In this document: piece by piece, positions 1 to 7,508 of the stretch | Layout: each line of letters begins with the position of its first letter | Numbering within the stretch: the stretch's first letter is position 1 | NCBI GenBank assembly: GCA_007135635.1 | Contig: SLIO01000242.1 | Coordinates: 1-11,628, forward strand | Origin: Methylomicrobium sp. | GTDB taxonomy: Bacteria > Pseudomonadota > Gammaproteobacteria > Methylococcales > Methylomonadaceae | DNA: 11,628 nt | Reading direction: 5' to 3' | Made by a program: the position numbers and the translations under genes | Notes under the pieces: generated by a model | Told to the model about the DNA's origin: nothing | The model's database searches: none | What the model saw: only the letters and a program-made list of their open reading frames with translations

Positions 1-145
1 TATATTTTACGATCGCCTCGGCTTTTTTCAGACCGATCCCTTTCAATGCTTCGGAAATTGTTTGAGCATCGGCATTGTTGATGTTGACCGGCGCCGCAAA
101 CGCATTAAACGAAAGTAGTGATAATAATACAAAGATTTTGTTCAT
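1..145 (-). CDS. ComEA-type helix-hairpin-helix protein, exported (5' part only)
   Basis: The 48 readable codons begin at the ATG at 145-143 (minus strand); the 3' end lies beyond the left edge. Residues 1-17 form a typical Sec signal peptide: Lys at position 3, a Leu-rich core, and a probable cleavage after NAFA. The mature part opens with APVNINNADA and leads into a helix-hairpin-helix motif (LKGIGLKKAEAIV, residues 34-46), which binds DNA backbone non-specifically. This 'VNIN.A....L..L.GIG...A..I' pattern is diagnostic of the small ComEA family, whose members bind incoming DNA in the periplasm during natural transformation; many proteobacteria carry single-domain versions of about 90-110 residues. 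The ribosome-binding site is weak (GAGAG about 8 nt upstream). It shares orientation with ugd but is 376 bp away, so an independent promoter is likely. The role in transformation is family knowledge, not shown here. Confidence 0.85.
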   Translation of the reverse strand, partial: MNKIFVLLSLLSFNAFAAPVNINNADAQTISEALKGIGLKKAEAIVKY

Positions 146-521
146 ATATATGCTCTCAAAAGTTGGCATTAGAAGGATAAAAAATTGAACAGTCTAAGTT
201 ATACTTCATGCGGCCACATTTGCTGGAAAGCTGACGCGCTTTTTTGTCCGGTAGCTGCCTTACCTACATGGATGTAAAGTAAGGGGCGTGAGCAGGAGCG
301 GAAGCTTTGCGAAAACAGTTACATAGCTTAGCTTAACGCCTGTTTTCGCGCCTTGCTACCGAACAAAATAGCATTGCCATAAAAACTGCAAACATGACCG
401 CGCGAAGTATATAACCAACCACGATCGCCTTATGTCGTTCGCTAGAAAGATTAGCCGCAGTCCCCGATAATTCAAGTGGATATTGTGATCGATTCTACAA
501 TACCGTTAATTTATACATTTT
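146..521. other. Non-coding gap between ugd and the ComEA-like gene
   Basis: This 376-bp stretch has no convincing reading frame. Its main content is the nested palindromic element at 238-372, listed separately. The rest (373-521) is AT-leaning and shows no clear terminator for ugd: the sequence just past the ugd stop on the minus strand has only short AT-only pairing. A hyphenated palindrome (TATTGT 481-486 / ACAATA 497-502) is the only other structure seen. The ComEA-like promoter should lie in 146-237, but no strong -10/-35 pair stood out. Confidence 0.7.
238..372. repeat. Compound nested palindrome, candidate dispersed repeat or structured RNA
   Basis: The outer arms 238-255 and 355-372 are inverted copies matching at 16 of 18 positions (core TCCGGTAGC against GCTACCGAA). 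Inside are two further inverted repeats. CCTTAC 258-263 pairs with GTAAGG 279-284 and encloses TACAT 265-269 / ATGTA 272-276. GCGAAAACAG 309-318 pairs perfectly over 10 bp with CTGTTTTCGC 340-349. The whole folds on paper as a closing stem with two internal hairpins (a three-way junction). There is no coding potential. It may be a miniature dispersed repeat of the REP/MITE type or a transcribed structured RNA; the sequence alone does not decide. Confidence 0.6.
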
Positions 522-1844
522 TTAACGCCCGATCGCGTAATAAGCCAAACCGCTTTGTTTAACGAAAACGGGTTCGAACATATTGCGGCCATCGAAAATG
601 ACTTTGTCGCGCAAGGTTTGACTCAACAGATCAAAATCCGGACTGCGGAATTGCTTCCATTCGGTTACGATCGCTAACGCATCGGCATCTTCCAGCGCTT
701 CGTTTTGGTCTTCGGCATAGATCAACCCTTTTTTATTGCCGTAAATGCGCTTAGCTTCTTCCAGCGCTTCAGGATCGTAAGCTCGAACGGTGGCTCCTGC
801 ATCGATCAAGGCTTCCAATAGCACACGGCTGGGCGCTTCGCGCATGTCGTCGGTGTTAGGTTTGAACGACAAACCCCATATAGCGAAAACCTTGCTTTTC
901 AAGTTGCCGTTGTAATGATGTTGGATTTTTTCGAATAAACGCTTTTTTTGTCGGTCGTTGACATTTTCGACGGCATTTAATAACTCGGCTTGATATCCGA
1001 CTTGCTTTGCGGTCCGTTCTAATGCTTTGACATCCTTAGGAAAGCATGAGCCTCCGTAGCCGCAGCCCGGATAGATAAAGCTGTAACCGATGCGACTGTC
1101 GGAGCCGATGCCTTGACGGACATGTTCGATATCGGCGCCTAATTTTTCGGCCAAGTTAGCTAGCTCGTTCATAAAGCTGATTTTGGTTGCCAGCATTGCG
1201 TTCGCGGCATATTTTGTCAATTCGGCAGACCGAATGTCCATCGTGATAACGCGTTCGCGGCTTCGGTTGAACGGAGCATAGAGTGCTTTGAGTAATTCGG
1301 CGGTTCTTGGGTTGTCGGTGCCGACAACGATACGGTCCGGCTTCATGAAATCGTCGAGCGCGGCGCCTTCCTTCAAAAATTCGGGATTCGACACGACGTC
1401 GAATTCCAGGTCTTCCTTGCCTCGTTCCTGAAGTACGTGGATCATGGCTTCTTTGACTTTATCGGCGGTTCCGACCGGTACCGTGGATTTATCGATCACG
1501 ACCCGATAACCTGTCATGTGTTGGGCAATGCTTTTAGCGACCGCAAGAACATATTGCAAGTCGGCTGAACCGTCTTCGTCAGGCGGTGTTCCAACCGCGA
1601 TGAATTGAAATAAACCATGATCGACCGCTTCTTTGACATCGGCAGTAAAGCGCAATCGACCGGCTTCTTGGTTTTCTTTAATCATGGCTTCCAGCCCAGG
1701 CTCATAAATCGGGATGATGCCTTGCTTGAGTTTTTCGATCTTGGTTTCGTCGATATCCATGCAGATCACATCGTTGCCGACTTCCGCCAAGCAAGTTCCT
1801 GTCACCAGTCCGACATAACCGCTTCCAAATACAGTGATTTTCAT
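522..1844 (-). CDS. ugd: UDP-glucose 6-dehydrogenase
   Basis: It oxidises UDP-glucose to UDP-glucuronate in two NAD+-dependent steps in the cytoplasm, supplying precursors for exopolysaccharide, capsule or LPS modification. The protein is 440 residues, the usual bacterial length. An N-terminal Rossmann fold carries GSGYVGLV (7-14) and the acidic residue at the end of the second strand (D30). The substrate loop has STVPVGT (120-126) and [10 protein letters not shown] (153-162). The central helix carries K211 and N215, and the catalytic cysteine is C267 in GGSCFPKD (264-271). A C-terminal UDP-binding domain starts near 318 ([11 protein letters not shown], 323-333). The [13 protein letters not shown] stretch fits Ugd better than GDP-mannose dehydrogenase. 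All catalytic residues are present. It is divergent from relA, with a weak Shine-Dalgarno. No polysaccharide cluster is adjacent in the window, so the end product cannot be named. Confidence 0.95.
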   Translation of the reverse strand: MKITVFGSGYVGLVTGTCLAEVGNDVICMDIDETKIEKLKQGIIPIYEPGLEAMIKENQEAGRLRFTADVKEAVDHGLFQFIAVGTPPDEDGSADLQYVLAVAKSIAQHMTGYRVVIDKSTVPVGTADKVKEAMIHVLQERGKEDLEFDVVSNPEFLKEGAALDDFMKPDRIVVGTDNPRTAELLKALYAPFNRSRERVITMDIRSAELTKYAANAMLATKISFMNELANLAEKLGADIEHVRQGIGSDSRIGYSFIYPGCGYGGSCFPKDVKALERTAKQVGYQAELLNAVENVNDRQKKRLFEKIQHHYNGNLKSKVFAIWGLSFKPNTDDMREAPSRVLLEALIDAGATVRAYDPEALEEAKRIYGNKKGLIYAEDQNEALEDADALAIVTEWKQFRSPDFDLLSQTLRDKVIFDGRNMFEPVFVKQSGLAYYAIGR

Positions 1845-1864
1845 AATCTTTGAGTTACCCTTAC

Positions 1865-1893
1865 AATATAAATAAAGAATATTCGAATTTCGA
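1865..1893 (-). promoter_or_regulatory. Possible ugd promoter
   Basis: On the minus strand a TATATT -10 (1870-1865, 5 of 6 to consensus) lies 17 nt from a TCGAAA -35 (1893-1888, 4 of 6). It would give a short leader before the ugd start at 1844. The -35 overlaps a pair of TTCGAA/TTTCGA motifs (1881-1893), so an operator is possible. The call rests on consensus matching only. Confidence 0.35.
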
Positions 1894-1934
1894 GCGAATG
1901 AGCCTCAACACTAACGAGCGATAGCCTATCATGA

Positions 1935-1962
1935 TTGCCAACTTTTTCGAATCCTTTACAAT
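1935..1962 (+). promoter_or_regulatory. Strong-looking sigma70 promoter abutting the relA start codon
   Basis: TTGCCA (1935-1940, 5 of 6 to TTGACA) and TACAAT (1957-1962, 5 of 6 to TATAAT) are separated by 16 nt. Transcription starting the usual 6-8 nt after the -10 would begin at about 1969, the A of the relA ATG. No Shine-Dalgarno sequence is visible before that ATG. If the promoter is used, the transcript is leaderless or nearly so. Confidence 0.5.
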
Positions 1963-1968
1963 CGTCTA

Positions 1969-4089
1969 ATGAAAAAACAACTTCCGCCAATCGAGCAATT
2001 ACTTTCAGGGTTTTCCGCCGAAGATACCGCTCAAATTGAGAAGGCCTTAGCGATTGTCGACGAGGCTGACAGTAATTCGCTTAATATTAGACCAAAAGGG
2101 ATTGCTGTTGCGATGATTTTGGGTAATGTTTATAGCGATTTAGCCAGCATACTGGCTGCGTTATTAAGTGATTCGCGATTAGCCGGTCGTTTAAACGAGG
2201 CCGAAATTAAGCAACAATTCGGCGAAACGGTTGCGGGATTAGTCAAGGATGTCAATTGGCTCAATAATTTACGAGTCTACAGCCCGGAATTGACGCACGA
2301 GCCTAATCAAAATGAAACACTAAGACGAATGCTATTGGCAATGACGCACGATGTGCGCTCGGTGTTGATAAAATTGGCATACCGTATCGAACGTTTGAGG
2401 GGGATGTCCGCGGAAGAGCTCGGCATTCGACGGTTTATTGCGCAAGAGACCTTGGATGTCTATGCGCCGTTGGCAAATCGGCTCGGGGTGAGTCAGTTTA
2501 AATGGGAGCTTGAGGATCTAGCGTTTCGCTATCTCGAGCCGGATAACTATAAGCGCATTGCCGAGTCGCTAGCAGATAAGCGTATTCATCGTGAAGATTG
2601 TATTCAAACATTCATAGAAGATCTTCGTCGAATTCTTAAGGAAGAAGGTATTGCGGCAAAGGTTTATGGAAGACCCAAGCATATTTACAGCATTTGGAAC
2701 AAAATGCGCCGCAAGCAGCTAGCGATCGACGATCTTTACGATCTGCTTGCGGTGCGCGTGATCGTCGATAGCTTGACGGCTTGTTATAGCGTGTTGGGTT
2801 TGGCGCATAGTCACTGGAAATACATTCCCAAAGAATTCGACGATTATATCGCCAACCCGAAGGAAAACGGTTATCAATCCTTGCATACCGTGATCGTCGA
2901 CCAAAAAGGTAATCGTATCGAAATCCAGATTCGCACACGTTCGATGCATGAATTCGCCGAACTGGGTGTTGCCGCGCATTGGCGTTACAAGGAAGGCGGT
3001 AAGCACAATGCCGCGACCGAAAAGAGTATCGCTTCGCTGCGCCAATTACTGGAATATAAGGATAGCGGCGATAATTTAGTTGAAAATTTCCGAACCGAAC
3101 TTTTTTCGGATCGGGTCTTTGTGTTGACGCCAGCCGGAAAATTGATTGATCTGATTAAGGGTTCGACACCTCTCGATTTTGCTTACACGATACATACAGA
3201 AATCGGGCACGGTTGTCGTGGCGCGAAAGTCAACGGACGTATCAAGCCCTTAACTTATAAGCTCAAATCGGGTGACCAGGTTGAGATCATCACAGTTAAA
3301 AATGGTGAGCCGAATCATAACTGGCTCGACCCGAACTTGGGTTATTTGAAGACGCCGCGCGCGGTCGGAAAGGTCAGAAGTTGGTTTAGGCAACAGCAGC
3401 AAGCCGAAAATATTGTTTTCGGCAAACAAATTCTTGACAAGGAAAGCAAACGATTAGGCTTGAAATCGATTGAGCTGGATGAATTGCTAAGTTATTTCAA
3501 ATTTAACGATGCTGAACTTTTTTATGAAGCGATAGGCCGAGGAGATATTACCAATCGGCAGTTGGTTGCCGCGCTGAAAATTCCCGAATTCGCCGAGCCC
3601 GCATACCCTTCCACCAGAAGGAGTGAAAGCAAATCGACAGCAAAATCGATAATTACCGTTGCCGGTATTGATAATGTGGTAACCAGTTTGGCGCAATGCT
3701 GTTGTCCGGTCAAAGGCGACGACATCATTGGTTTCATCTCGCATAAGCGAGGCATCACAATCCATCGGCGCGATTGCGAAAATATTTTGACGCTCAGTCC
3801 CGAACAGCAGTTACAGTTGATTGACGCCGAATGGAGTTCGGAGCAGCCCGCGCGGCATAATGTGCCGATTATCATCCATGCATTCAATGCGCAAAATCTG
3901 CTCAACGATGTGACCCGGATCATGATGTATGCAAAGGCGCATATTATCGATGCTTCGTTAAAAACGCATCCGGATTTGTCGGCGATACTGACGATGACGA
4001 TCAATATCGAAAGCACCGCCCAACTGAGTTCGGTGCTCGGTAGAATCAGCCAATTACCGAATATATTGGAAGTCAAGCGGAAAACTTAA
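1969..4089 (+). CDS. relA: GTP pyrophosphokinase, monofunctional (p)ppGpp synthetase RelA
   Basis: It makes (p)ppGpp from ATP and GTP/GDP on stalled ribosomes during amino-acid starvation. The 706 residues have the long RSH layout. The N-terminal HD hydrolase domain is degenerate: the metal-binding HD is SD (67-68), the following ED pair is missing, and the KLADR of active hydrolases is KLAYR (135-139). The synthetase domain has GRPKHIYSIW (234-243), EFDD (289-292, the EXDD signature of monofunctional RelA rather than RXKD of bifunctional Rel/SpoT), GYQSLHT (301-307) and E318 in EIQIRT. A TGS domain follows at about 381-442, then the zinc-finger-like region with C577-C579, H599, D602 and C603, and a C-terminal ACT domain (632-706). 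The ATG at 1969 is the first start after an in-frame stop at 1912-1914. polA follows 22 bp later, so co-transcription is likely. A separate SpoT is expected elsewhere in the genome. Confidence 0.95.
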   Translation: MKKQLPPIEQLLSGFSAEDTAQIEKALAIVDEADSNSLNIRPKGIAVAMILGNVYSDLASILAALLSDSRLAGRLNEAEIKQQFGETVAGLVKDVNWLNNLRVYSPELTHEPNQNETLRRMLLAMTHDVRSVLIKLAYRIERLRGMSAEELGIRRFIAQETLDVYAPLANRLGVSQFKWELEDLAFRYLEPDNYKRIAESLADKRIHREDCIQTFIEDLRRILKEEGIAAKVYGRPKHIYSIWNKMRRKQLAIDDLYDLLAVRVIVDSLTACYSVLGLAHSHWKYIPKEFDDYIANPKENGYQSLHTVIVDQKGNRIEIQIRTRSMHEFAELGVAAHWRYKEGGKHNAATEKSIASLRQLLEYKDSGDNLVENFRTELFSDRVFVLTPAGKLIDLIKGSTPLDFAYTIHTEIGHGCRGAKVNGRIKPLTYKLKSGDQVEIITVKNGEPNHNWLDPNLGYLKTPRAVGKVRSWFRQQQQAENIVFGKQILDKESKRLGLKSIELDELLSYFKFNDAELFYEAIGRGDITNRQLVAALKIPEFAEPAYPSTRRSESKSTAKSIITVAGIDNVVTSLAQCCCPVKGDDIIGFISHKRGITIHRRDCENILTLSPEQQLQLIDAEWSSEQPARHNVPIIIHAFNAQNLLNDVTRIMMYAKAHIIDASLKTHPDLSAILTMTINIESTAQLSSVLGRISQLPNILEVKRKT

Positions 4090-4111
4090 TTTAAATCACA
4101 AACACATCGCC

Positions 4112-6835
4112 ATGACCCATAACAAACAAAAATATTTGGTATTAATCGACGGCTCGTCTTTTTTATTTCGTGCCTATCATGCGGTACCACCCTTAACTAG
4201 CCCGGATGGTACGCCGACCAATGCGATTTACGGGGTAGCCAATATGCTGCGTAAATTGATGGCCGATCATCCGACCGACTATATCGGCGTTATTTTTGAT
4301 GCGCCGGGAAAGACCTTTAGGCATGATTTATACGATCAATACAAGGCGCACCGGCCACCGATGCCGGATGATTTGCGCGTTCAAATCGAGCCGTTGCACC
4401 GATTGATTCGAGCGATGGGTATACCCTTGATCATGCAGCCGGATGTCGAAGCCGATGATGTTATTGGTGCGTTTGCGCGGCAAGCTGAGCGGGACGGGTT
4501 TAAAGTCGTTATTTCGACCGGCGATAAGGATATGGCGCAATTGGTTACCGAGCATATCACGCTCGAAAACACGATGTCCGGCAGTCGCACCGATCGGCAA
4601 GGCGTGATCGAAAAGTTCGGTGTTAAGCCTGAACAAATCATCGATTACTTGGCGTTGATGGGCGACACGGTTGATAACATTCCTGGTGTATCCAAGGTCG
4701 GGCCGAAAACGGCTTCCAAATGGCTGGCCGAATATCAAACCTTGGAAAAACTGATCGAATGTGCCGATCAAATCAAGGGAAAGATAGGCGAAAACTTACG
4801 GAAAGCGCTCGATCAGCTGCCATTATCGAAGCAATTGACCACGATCGATTGCGATATACCCCTGCCGTGCGCGCCTGAGGAATTGAAACTGAATGCAGTC
4901 GATCAAAGTGAACTCAAGTCGCTGCTTGCCGAGTTGGGTTTTACATCATGGTTGAAAATACTGGAACAGACCGCCGATGTCGGCTCCGGCCGGGACGCGA
5001 AAGCTGTCGAAAGTCCGCAAGCGATCGACGCGAGCTATGAAACGATCTTGACCGAACACGATTTTGAACGTTGGCTCGAGCGGCTCGAGAAGGCCGATCT
5101 GTTTGCGTTTGATACCGAAACGACCAGTCTTGATTACAGCCGCGCCGAAGTCGTCGGAATATCGTTTGCGGTCGAAGCAGGGCATGCTGCATATTTGCCG
5201 GTCGCTCACGATTACCCGGATGCCCCCGAGCAATTGGATAGAGCAGCAGTGTTGGAAAAAATGCGATCGCTTCTGGAAAATCCGAATAAAGCCAAACTGG
5301 GGCAGAATCTCAAATACGACGCCAATGTGCTGGCTAATCACGGCATAGAACTGCGAGGTATCGCTCACGACACGATGCTCGAATCCTATGTTTTGAACAG
5401 TACCGCGACCAAGCACAACATGGATGATTTGGCTAAGAAATATCTAAGCTATACAACGATACATTACGAGGATGTCGCGGGCAAGGGCGCGAAACAGATT
5501 CCGTTTCAGGAAGTCCCTATCGAGCAGGCGGCTCCTTATGCCGCCGAAGATGCCGACATCACTTTGCGGTTGCATGAAGTACTGAGCGAAAAACTTAACC
5601 AAAATCCGTCGTTGGCGCAATTGTACCGCGAAATCGAAATTCCACTGGTTGAGGTATTGTCGCGTATAGAAAGAAATGGCGTGTTGCTCGATATTGAAAT
5701 GTTGGCGCGCCAGAGCCAGGAGCTAGCCGCACAGATTGCCTCGATCGAGCAACATGCTCACGACCTGGCCGGGCAAGTATTCAATTTGGGCTCGCCGAAG
5801 CAAATTCAAAGCATTATTTACGATAAGCTGAATTTGCCGGTACTGAAAAAAACCCCGACCGGGCAGCCGTCGACCGACGAATCGGTGCTGCAGGAATTGG
5901 CTGTCGATTATCCGTTGCCTCGTTTGATTCTCGAACATCGCACAACCAGTAAGCTGAAATCGACTTATACCGATAAATTGCCGCAACAGGTTAGTCCGAA
6001 AACCGGGCGCGTGCATACCTCCTATCATCAGGCTGTCGCCGCGACCGGCCGATTGTCTTCTTCCGATCCCAATTTACAGAATATTCCGATTCGCCGTCCC
6101 GAAGGGAGGCGAATACGGCAGGCTTTTATTGCGTCGCCGGGCTATGTGTTGGTTGCGGCCGATTATTCACAGATCGAGCTGCGCATCATGGCGCATTTGT
6201 CGGGCGATGCCGGTCTTTTGGCGGCGTTCAAGCAAGGGCAAGATATTCACAGCGCGACTGCGGCCGAGGTCTTCGGTGTCGAACCTGAGCAAGTTACCGC
6301 CGATTTACGGCGTTCGGCTAAAGCTATCAATTTCGGATTGATTTACGGCATGTCGTCGTTCGGCTTGGCGCAGCAGTTAGGTTTAACGAGAGGGCAGGCG
6401 CAATCTTATATCGACATGTATTTCGCAAGATATCCCGGCGTTAAAGCGTTTATGGATACTATCAGGGAGCTTGCGAAAACACAGGGCTACGTCGAAACGC
6501 TATTCGGGCGCAGGCTCTATTTGCCGGAAATCAATTCGCGCAACCCCGCGCGTCGTCAATATGCCGAACGCACCGCAATCAATGCGCCGATGCAAGGTAC
6601 CGCCGCCGATATTATTAAACGTGCGATGATTGCCTGTGACGACTGGCTGCAAAAAGACTCACCCGATGCCAGAATGATCATGCAGGTGCATGACGAATTG
6701 GTTTTTGAAATCGCAGAGCCGGCCGTTTCCGAGTGCATCGAAATGTTGAGGGGTTTGATGAGTTCGGCGGCAACGCTCGATGTGCCATTGATCGTTGATA
6801 TCGGGACCGGCAAGAATTGGGATGAGGCACATTAA
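4112..6835 (+). CDS. polA: DNA polymerase I
   Basis: It removes RNA primers, fills Okazaki gaps and does repair synthesis. The 907 residues keep all three domains. The 5' nuclease (1 to about 290) has D13, D63, EADDVIG (113-119), STGDKD (135-140), GDTVDN (184-189) and a helix-hairpin-helix at 191-201. The 3'-5' proofreading exonuclease (about 305-490) has D334 and E336 in FDTETTSLD, D403 in the NLKYD motif, and Y476/D480, so proofreading should be active. The polymerase domain has motif A at 684-689 (DYSQIE, catalytic D684), motif B with R733, K737, F741 and Y745, and motif C H860-D861-E862. Phe at 741 is the usual dideoxy-discriminating residue. The N-terminus (LVLIDGSSFLFRAYHA) aligns with E. 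coli Pol I, which supports the start although no Shine-Dalgarno is visible; reinitiation after relA, 22 bp upstream, is possible. No clear terminator follows. Confidence 0.97.
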   Translation: MTHNKQKYLVLIDGSSFLFRAYHAVPPLTSPDGTPTNAIYGVANMLRKLMADHPTDYIGVIFDAPGKTFRHDLYDQYKAHRPPMPDDLRVQIEPLHRLIRAMGIPLIMQPDVEADDVIGAFARQAERDGFKVVISTGDKDMAQLVTEHITLENTMSGSRTDRQGVIEKFGVKPEQIIDYLALMGDTVDNIPGVSKVGPKTASKWLAEYQTLEKLIECADQIKGKIGENLRKALDQLPLSKQLTTIDCDIPLPCAPEELKLNAVDQSELKSLLAELGFTSWLKILEQTADVGSGRDAKAVESPQAIDASYETILTEHDFERWLERLEKADLFAFDTETTSLDYSRAEVVGISFAVEAGHAAYLPVAHDYPDAPEQLDRAAVLEKMRSLLENPNKAKLGQNLKYDANVLANHGIELRGIAHDTMLESYVLNSTATKHNMDDLAKKYLSYTTIHYEDVAGKGAKQIPFQEVPIEQAAPYAAEDADITLRLHEVLSEKLNQNPSLAQLYREIEIPLVEVLSRIERNGVLLDIEMLARQSQELAAQIASIEQHAHDLAGQVFNLGSPKQIQSIIYDKLNLPVLKKTPTGQPSTDESVLQELAVDYPLPRLILEHRTTSKLKSTYTDKLPQQVSPKTGRVHTSYHQAVAATGRLSSSDPNLQNIPIRRPEGRRIRQAFIASPGYVLVAADYSQIELRIMAHLSGDAGLLAAFKQGQDIHSATAAEVFGVEPEQVTADLRRSAKAINFGLIYGMSSFGLAQQLGLTRGQAQSYIDMYFARYPGVKAFMDTIRELAKTQGYVETLFGRRLYLPEINSRNPARRQYAERTAINAPMQGTAADIIKRAMIACDDWLQKDSPDARMIMQVHDELVFEIAEPAVSECIEMLRGLMSSAATLDVPLIVDIGTGKNWDEAH

Positions 6836-7050
6836 CATTTTAGATGGCTTCTTTTTGAATCGAAAAATCGTCTAAGGATAAGCCTAGAAAAAGCATTTAA
6901 CCATCAATATCATGAAGAATATAATTTTAACTCAATAGGTTGCCGTGACTTTGCAAAATAATTTTGTTTTCTGGAAAGGGTGCTCAAAGTAACTTCCGCA
7001 TTTTACTCACTTTCCCTCAGGCAGTATGAGTATCTTCACAAGTACTTGCG

Positions 7051-7087
7051 CCTTCTCCCTTGAGGGAGAAGGTTGGGATGAGGGGGG
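7051..7087 (+). repeat. REP-like palindromic element, forward copy
   Basis: A perfect 10-bp stem, CCTTCTCCCT (7051-7060) against AGGGAGAAGG (7063-7072), is followed directly by TTGGGATGAGGGG. A stem of this type plus a TGGGrTGAGGG tail is a common dispersed repeat in gammaproteobacterial intergenic DNA (family knowledge). Copy number in this genome cannot be seen from the window. Confidence 0.65.
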
Positions 7088-7103
7088 ATAAGTGGTTGTT
7101 TTT

Positions 7104-7142
7104 ACTCTCACCACCCCAGCCCTCATCAACAGTAGAGGGAGT
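7104..7142 (-). repeat. REP-like element, degenerate opposing copy
   Basis: Read on the minus strand this contains GCTGGGGTGGTGAGAG (7120 to 7105), a variant of the TGGGrTGAGGG tail of the element at 7051-7087 in opposite orientation. GAGGGAGT (7135-7142) can partly pair back with ACTCTC (7104-7109). Opposed copies separated by a short spacer resemble a BIME-style arrangement. The stem is imperfect, so this copy appears decayed. Confidence 0.4.
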
Positions 7143-7193
7143 CAGGTAAAATTGTAACTCATTGTATTTATAATATAAAAACTTGTGTAGATA

Positions 7194-7229
7194 CCTATGC
7201 TCAGGGAGAGGGAGAGGGGTTAGCATAGG
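7194..7229. repeat. 8-bp inverted repeat enclosing a GGGAGAG purine tract
   Basis: CCTATGCT (7194-7201) and AGCATAGG (7222-7229) are perfect inverted copies. The 20-nt interior is a repeated GGGAGAG tract resembling the purine arm of the neighbouring REP-like repeats. It may be another decayed member of the same cluster. Confidence 0.4.
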
Positions 7230-7261
7230 AAGGTTGTTTTTGACCATATCCTTAAGATAAA

Positions 7262-7319
7262 AGGTGTGGAATGTGTCTATCGAGAAAGCCTGCTGCCGAC
7301 ATCTTCGCCAACCACACCT
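7262..7319. repeat. 8-bp perfect inverted repeat, widely spaced
   Basis: AGGTGTGG (7262-7269) and CCACACCT (7312-7319) are perfect inverted copies 42 nt apart. They could close a structured RNA or mark the ends of a small mobile remnant. No target duplication was found. Confidence 0.3.
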
Positions 7320-7397
7320 CACGCCTTCATAAAGTTAGTCGATGCATTACGTTTCTTATACGGATTGAACTTTTCCAATATTATTAAATCGTAATGC

Positions 7398-7508
7398 TAT
7401 ACGTCAATTATGACGTTGGATCAGTCCATTCCCCTCCCCCTCTTAATGGACTGATTCTTTTCCTCAAGCCCCATGGAATGAATTCTTATCTTTGGGGCTC
7501 TCTTTTCC
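7398..7508 (+). ncRNA. Candidate small regulatory RNA in the polA-engB gap (Spot 42/ErsA position)
   Basis: Two hairpins follow each other. The first is TCAGTCCATT (7421-7430) / AATGGACTGA (7445-7454), a perfect 10-bp stem with the 14-nt loop CCCCTCCCCCTCTT and a TTCTTTT tail. The second is AGCCCCA (7467-7473) / TGGGGCT (7493-7499), followed by CTCTTTT. The U-rich tails occur only on the plus strand, which sets the orientation. Upstream, TGCTATACG (7395-7403) resembles an extended -10 without a good -35, and an ACGTCA/TGACGT palindrome (7401-7406 / 7411-7416) sits at the expected start. The C-rich loop resembles an anti-Shine-Dalgarno seed. Boundaries are approximate (the span includes the putative -10); the RNA might end at either tail. 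Synteny with known sRNA loci is the main support; sequence homology to Spot 42 or ErsA was not established. Confidence 0.4.
7466..7508 (+). terminator. Possible Rho-independent terminator
   Basis: A 7-bp stem, AGCCCCA / TGGGGCT (7467-7473 and 7493-7499), is followed by CTCTTTTCC. The 19-nt loop is large and the U tract is interrupted, so termination may be partial. It could end the candidate sRNA or relA-polA read-through. Confidence 0.4.

Noticed and set aside
481..502. Hyphenated palindrome TATTGT / ACAATA with an internal TGTGA, resembling a CRP site
   Set aside because: Only one half matches TGTGA; the other lacks TCACA, and it lies just beyond the ugd stop, over 330 bp from the ComEA-like start.
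3522..4076. Long antisense frames inside relA, polA and ugd
   Set aside because: They are shadows of strongly conserved genes on the opposite strand, with no recognisable protein features.
1969..4089. Calling the RSH protein SpoT or a bifunctional Rel
   Set aside because: The HD catalytic residues are missing and the EXDD signature is present, so RelA is the better call.
7051..7319. CRISPR array or insertion sequence
   Set aside because: Repeats are palindromic, unequal and not regularly spaced, and no transposase or cas gene lies in the window.
7017..7322. 101-residue minus-strand frame in the polA-engB gap
   Set aside because: It is a translation of the REP-like repeats (the TFSLKGEGAS stretch comes from the CCTTCTCCC palindrome); no family resemblance and no ribosome-binding site seen.
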